Source of the DNA: Kuschelorhynchus macadamiae
Lineage: Eukaryota > Arthropoda > Insecta > Coleoptera > Curculionidae
DNA: 64,000 nt
Assembly (NCBI GenBank): GCA_030620095.1
Contig: JAUTXW010002186.1
Location: 186,001-250,000, forward strand
Direction: 5' to 3'
This document shows positions 59,391 to 64,000 of this stretch, piece by piece. Position 1 is the stretch's first letter. Each line of letters opens with the position of its first letter. The notes under the pieces were generated by a model. It was not told the origin of the DNA. It saw only the letters and a program-made list of their open reading frames with translations, and made no database searches. The translations under genes and the position numbers were made by a program.

Positions 59391-62265
59391 TTTGCCGCAC
59401 TTGGAATCGGGCCGTGGATCTTTAGCACTAGGGACAGACACACCGCCATTGGCTGGGACAAACATGCGCTATATTGCTACAAATTCTTCAATAGACATAT
59501 ATTATAACGCTTTTAGATATTGCCTTCAATGGATTTTATTGCTATTCACAGAGATAAGCATTTCTTATTATTTTCTCCTCTTTATTTTCCATTATCAAAA
59601 GGGTTACCAACGGAAGTAGTTTCCGTCTTTATGAGTATTATATAAATTTTCCTCACGCGAAATATTAAAATCATTTACAATAAAAATGTCTGCTTTATTT
59701 CTCTAGAGAGGTAAGTTCGCACTTACTTCCTGTTATCAGTTGAAACCCATCCCTTTTTCATTAAAATCTACTCAATATTTCTTTCAACACAGTGTCATAG
59801 TAATACCAGAACTTTATAACATATAATATTATATTGTTAGCATATTAAATATCACTGATATTCCGCCTTACAGCGTGCTTGTAAAACACTGTTCTTAATT
59901 GGATTAAGTCATATCTGATGGACAAGTGACAATCCCTGAAACTACTCGGCATCCGGTCACATGAAATCCAGTTATCATAATTTTTTTATTTTTTTTTTAA
60001 ATGAAAGTAGATGTTATTTGAAGGCGTACAAGCGTGAAATTTATTTTTTTTAATAAGCCAATATTTCAATAAATATTTTCGCCCCACAGAATCCGACAAC
60101 ATAGTGCTTGTGACGTTAGAAGTCGTAATGTTTTAGCAACGGAGAATATTTAAACACATTTTCCCGAAATTCCTCAACTATTAACCTAACTTTGAAATTA
60201 TCCAGGTTTTTCTTAAATTTGTTTTACGTCTATCAGAAACGATTGAAAAGGAGGTGTACATAAGAATTAAGAGTTGTTTTCTAGGATAGTGCAAAAATAC
60301 ATCAGCAAACTTGACAAAAAACATGCCACCTTATATACTTCCTAGGGAATGTGAGAAAAGGAAATGTGGAACGTGGTCTGAAGCAATTAGATGAGAATTT
60401 CAAAACAGCAAACTTGTTTTTACTGTTTTGAGAATAATTTTAACGTGAGCTTCAGAGCTTTTATATCTTTATAAATGTAATAAATTAGTTTTATTTTTAA
60501 TTGTTTAATTTTCCTATTTGAACTATTTTTGTTTTATAAAATATTTGATACGCAGGGAAACTGAAAATTGTTTTATGGTTTTGTTTAAAGCGTTTCTACT
60601 TCCTCAAGGTGATATTAAATATCTTAATTAAAGTTTCATAAAACTATTATATAAATAATATATTTCTCCCTATTAGTCGAGACATGATAGGAAAAAAGCT
60701 CGGTTACGACGCTTGTATTCAAATGCGGTAAACGGGGCTCTACGCCTAATGAACAATATTGCATTTTTTTAGACGCTCTGTTAGAAAAAAATATTATTAA
60801 CAAATTAACACCGATAAAAATAGATTAAAAAGTTCTTGAAGCTAAAAAGTAGGTACAGGGAGGTTCTTCAAGTATTTCATTAAAAATCAAGAAATAGAAA
60901 GTAATTGTTACTAAAGTTATAATAATCAAGTGAACAACACACTAGCAAAAAAAAGTTTTAGTGTGAATTTTCTTATCTGAATTTGTTACAATAAACTGGT
61001 AGCATTAAACCAGAAATAAACACACAATGAATCGCAACGTAATAAAAAAAACTATTAGCTATAAGCTTATTAGGTATATAGATTAGGGCCACCATACCCA
61101 TTGATCTATAGCTACTAAACGGAATGTTCTTTTTAAATATAACTTACGTAAACTAAATATACGTGACCTAAAAAAGTAACCCTTTTTAAACAAAATATTA
61201 TGGATTTTATTGAATATTTCAATTCTCCATATACATTTGGGTAATATTTATTAAGGGTTACCTTAACGAAAATTATAGGGTTTTTGAAGTATTTTAATTA
61301 AAACAAAATATTATTTTTTTACATTAGAATTTTCTCTACCTAAACGCAATAGTTTTAATTTGAGATTTTAAGAGTTAATCTAGTAGTACTGTTTATTTAA
61401 TTCTGCACTATTAACAAAGAAAATAAAATTTCAAATCTAAAATATTAAACAACCCTGTATGCTAAAAAAAGTTAGGTATAGACAAATTTAAAACAGTTTA
61501 ATAGATAAATCGATTTTACTTTATTCTAGATAATTATATACAAGATGTTCTTTTTAATAATGATACAATTAATTAATAGATGGTGTGACTATAAGAGAAA
61601 TGAAAATTAGTAAAAAACTATTGCAAAATTCTAATGTAATCTGATAATTATTTAAATAGGTTTTTTCCTCAAATTAAAACATATTTCGGATCTCATTTAA
61701 CATAGCAAAGTCATTAATAGTTTAATTTAAGAAAAATATATCACAGATTTTTCTACTACGCGCATAATATTGAATGCCAGGCGACTTTAATACAAATGAT
61801 TCAAAGGCTCCTAAATTTGCAGTTTATCGTTGAATTGATACGATAATTATTCTGTGTATACAAAAAAGCGAAATTTATAATAAAATTTAAATATTTTGAA
61901 AACTTTTAGATAACCCTTATAAAACTGGCCTAAATGTTAATGAACAATTTAATTAACTCTGGATTATATTTTCATCTAAATGACATACATTTTTGCGAAA
62001 AGTGCTCGTACTCACTCAAATTCACACAAAAATTTTCAATTTTGATGTATTCTTAGTAGCCATTTTCGACATGAATTGTCATTTGTTGTTATTATTCTAA
62101 ACTACATAAAATCGAATTGACTAAAACACGAAAGACTTCTGACGTCACCCGCACTATGTTGCCGGATTCTGTGACATGAAAAGTCTTATTGAAATATTGA
62201 AAAATTAGCTTATTAAAATCATGTGATATCAACTTTCAATTTACACAATAAAAAAATTGTAACAA
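59391..62265. other. AT-rich DNA without recognisable gene
   Basis: A forward frame at 59392-59619 starts at the MITE border and has no recognisable content. I see no gene, RNA or repeat in the remainder. Confidence 0.5.
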
Positions 62266-62269
62266 AAAG

Positions 62270-63002
62270 TTAATAACCGGACTAAAGTGCTATCCGGAGT
62301 TCCTCAAGGATCGCATTTGCAACCGACTCTGCTCCTATTATTTTTTTGTTCACAGTAAAAATGTATGAAGATTGCGAACTGTTACAAGCTGATTTGAACA
62401 AACTGCAGGACTGGTATATAAATAATGAACTAGAGCTGAACATAAACGAATGCAAAGTATGAGTATCAGCTTCAACGACTTAGGTGTGTTCTTTGATAAA
62501 TAAGTAAGTATTGCTAAGTAAGTGAGATTGATAACATCTTCCTGATGACCTACAGAAGGGTTGAAGTTGTGCGTCGCAATCGTCAGCTAGTTAACGAAAT
62601 GGAAGCCATCGGACCTCCTTACAATACATTAGTTTGTAGTGTCCTCGAATATAATAGCATTATTTAAACTCCATATTATGCATACAACAAAACACTTCTA
62701 CAGGGGTAAAAGACAGATTTTGTAGGTTCTGTTTGAACAAATGTCACTTTTCTTCTTGTGAACACACAAGAAGTTTTAGTTACAATATTCGAGTTCAACT
62801 TGTAAGTTTTCCAGACTTAGAAACCAGGAGCCTTAAAGCAACGGTGTTTTCTACCATAATATTCTAAACAGTGAAATTGACTCAAATTTTTTGACCTCAG
62901 GAATATGTTCTAATCTCCCGCAATCATACATGTCGTTAGAGGCGCTTTTTCTTGGAAGCACAGCATCAGAAGGAATAGGGATCAAGGTTTATAATGCATA
63001 GA
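62270..63002 (+). pseudogene. LINE (non-LTR) reverse transcriptase relic, C-terminal half
   Basis: VLSGVPQGSHL (about 62290-62320) is the conserved palm motif just upstream of the YADD block of Jockey-group LINEs. Most of the YADD block is deleted here. The text resumes in other frames as EDCELLQADLNKLQDWYINN, ELELNINECKV (62370-62460), LGVFFDK (near 62485), SVLEYNSII (near 62640) and NKTLLQG, then thumb and C-terminal text (PDLETRSLKATVFF, ILNSEIDSNFLTSGICSNLP, SYMSLEALFLGS). Several frame changes and stops make it inactive. It is not the same copy or orientation as the relic at 50.8 kb. Confidence 0.75.
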
Positions 63003-63004
63003 CC

Positions 63005-63730
63005 CCTAAAACTATAATATAGTTTCCTTTTGCCTTTTAATTTTAATATTGTATGTAATAAAAGTGCTGAAGATATTTCTGCCGGTTTTGTTGCTTTGTT
63101 TTTAACTTTTTAAAATGCCGATGTAATTCCACAGAAAAAATATGCAATATTTTTATACCAATTGCAAGGAATAAAAAGCAACACTGACGACCATAACGCG
63201 CTCTGGTCCTGATATTATTTTACATATTTATGGCCCCGATTTGGAGATGCGCGTCGCATATTCTGTAATTTTACACAATTTATTGTTCGAAAAGTGCCGT
63301 TTTACTAACGAACGACCGGTTACAGTGGCGGCTCAGTAATCTTTAAGAGTATTGAATTAATGTTTTGTCGAAGAAAATGGTTAATTATTGTCGCAAATTG
63401 CCAGTTTCATGGAAGCCCCATATGATGGCAAAACCCATCGCCAAACGTAAATTATTTGGATCTTTTTTATGCAGGTTGTTTTTAAAATTAAAACACATTA
63501 CTTGTTTCGTTCTAAATATTTGACTTTTTCGTAATTAAAAAATATACAGAGAGAAAGGCAAATGACTAAAAATTATTTTAACATGAGAAAATACTATTTC
63601 TGAAGGAAAAAAAGGTAAATATTAAGCTTATTTTGTACTAATTTTGATATGATTACGAACTCCCATTTTGTAACAAAATGTATGCCTTTGCAAATTAAAA
63701 TCGGCATAATATTGTGACTCTGACTCAAAT
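63005..63730. other. AT-rich spacer
   Basis: I see no gene, RNA or element border. Confidence 0.45.
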
Positions 63731-63731
63731 T

Positions 63732-63790
<59 letters not shown>
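63731..63790. repeat. (AT)n microsatellite
   Basis: About 60 bp of AT dinucleotides. Confidence 0.97.
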
Positions 63791-63793
<3 letters not shown>

Positions 63794-64000
63794 CATGAAA
63801 CACATGTTCCAAACGAGGATCATATTCTTGTTATGACGTTGGTGGACGTGGAATAAAAATATACTATCATTTAATGTTCCCAACGAAAGCCAGGGGTCAA
63901 AGTGTATTTCAATGTCGGTCGTGATATTAGCCAGCGGATTAGTTGTGTTTGTGATTCAATTTTCTGCCTTTGCCCTACACGGGGCTCGCTAGTCTATGGA

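Overview
The window is AT-rich, intron-era eukaryotic DNA without operons, ribosome binding sites or any host gene I can name. The mix of elements points to an insect genome: long-TIR Tc1/mariner elements, Penelope-like elements with GIY-YIG nuclease, Crypton-like tyrosine recombinases, Ty1/copia, LINE relics and long (AT)n arrays. A beetle is my guess, but nothing here proves the order. The region reads as a graveyard of transposons. Every recognisable protein belongs to a mobile element, and every one is broken by stops, frameshifts, deletions or lost catalytic residues.

Layout. 1-4.7 kb: unassigned DNA, a 417 bp inverted-repeat element carrying a tRNA-derived (SINE-like) segment, and a GC-richer island with a coding-looking reverse reading frame cut by one stop. 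4755-7467: one complete mariner-type element with TA target duplication, about 0.6 kb terminal inverted repeats and a dead transposase. 7.9-17.1 kb: three relics of one tyrosine-recombinase family, one with a clean GT-AG intron, plus hairpin-ended repeats; a fourth relic lies at 40.8-41.4 kb. 18.9-19.5 and 27.9-29.2 kb: two more mariner-type relics, the second with its transposase start duplicated in inverse at the other end. 22.6-24.2 kb and 55.2-56.5 kb: Penelope-like elements, the first being two fragments joined head to head.

13.9-44.5 kb is also seeded with a dispersed family of tandem units of roughly 100-160 bp (core GCCGCCATTTTGTT) that ends in a hairpin (ACTTCCC...GGGAAGT). In 30.2-38.7 kb copies of this family, three (AT)n arrays of about 0.2, 0.57 and 0.62 kb, a direct repeat and an inverted, order-permuted duplication are interlaced. 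This is either a striking rearrangement or an assembly fault at the palindromic AT arrays.

46.3-48.1 kb holds a reverse copia gag-pol relic; 50.8-52.6 and 62.3-63.0 kb hold LINE reverse-transcriptase relics; 56.5-59.4 kb holds three fold-back or hAT-like non-autonomous elements.

The most interesting cross-cutting signal is a set of hammerhead-ribozyme-like motifs (CTGAWGA, one extra base, a stem, then GAAAC) in the Penelope termini, in a 243 bp fold-back element and next to an AT array. All calls come from reading the sequence by eye; no search or folding program was run.
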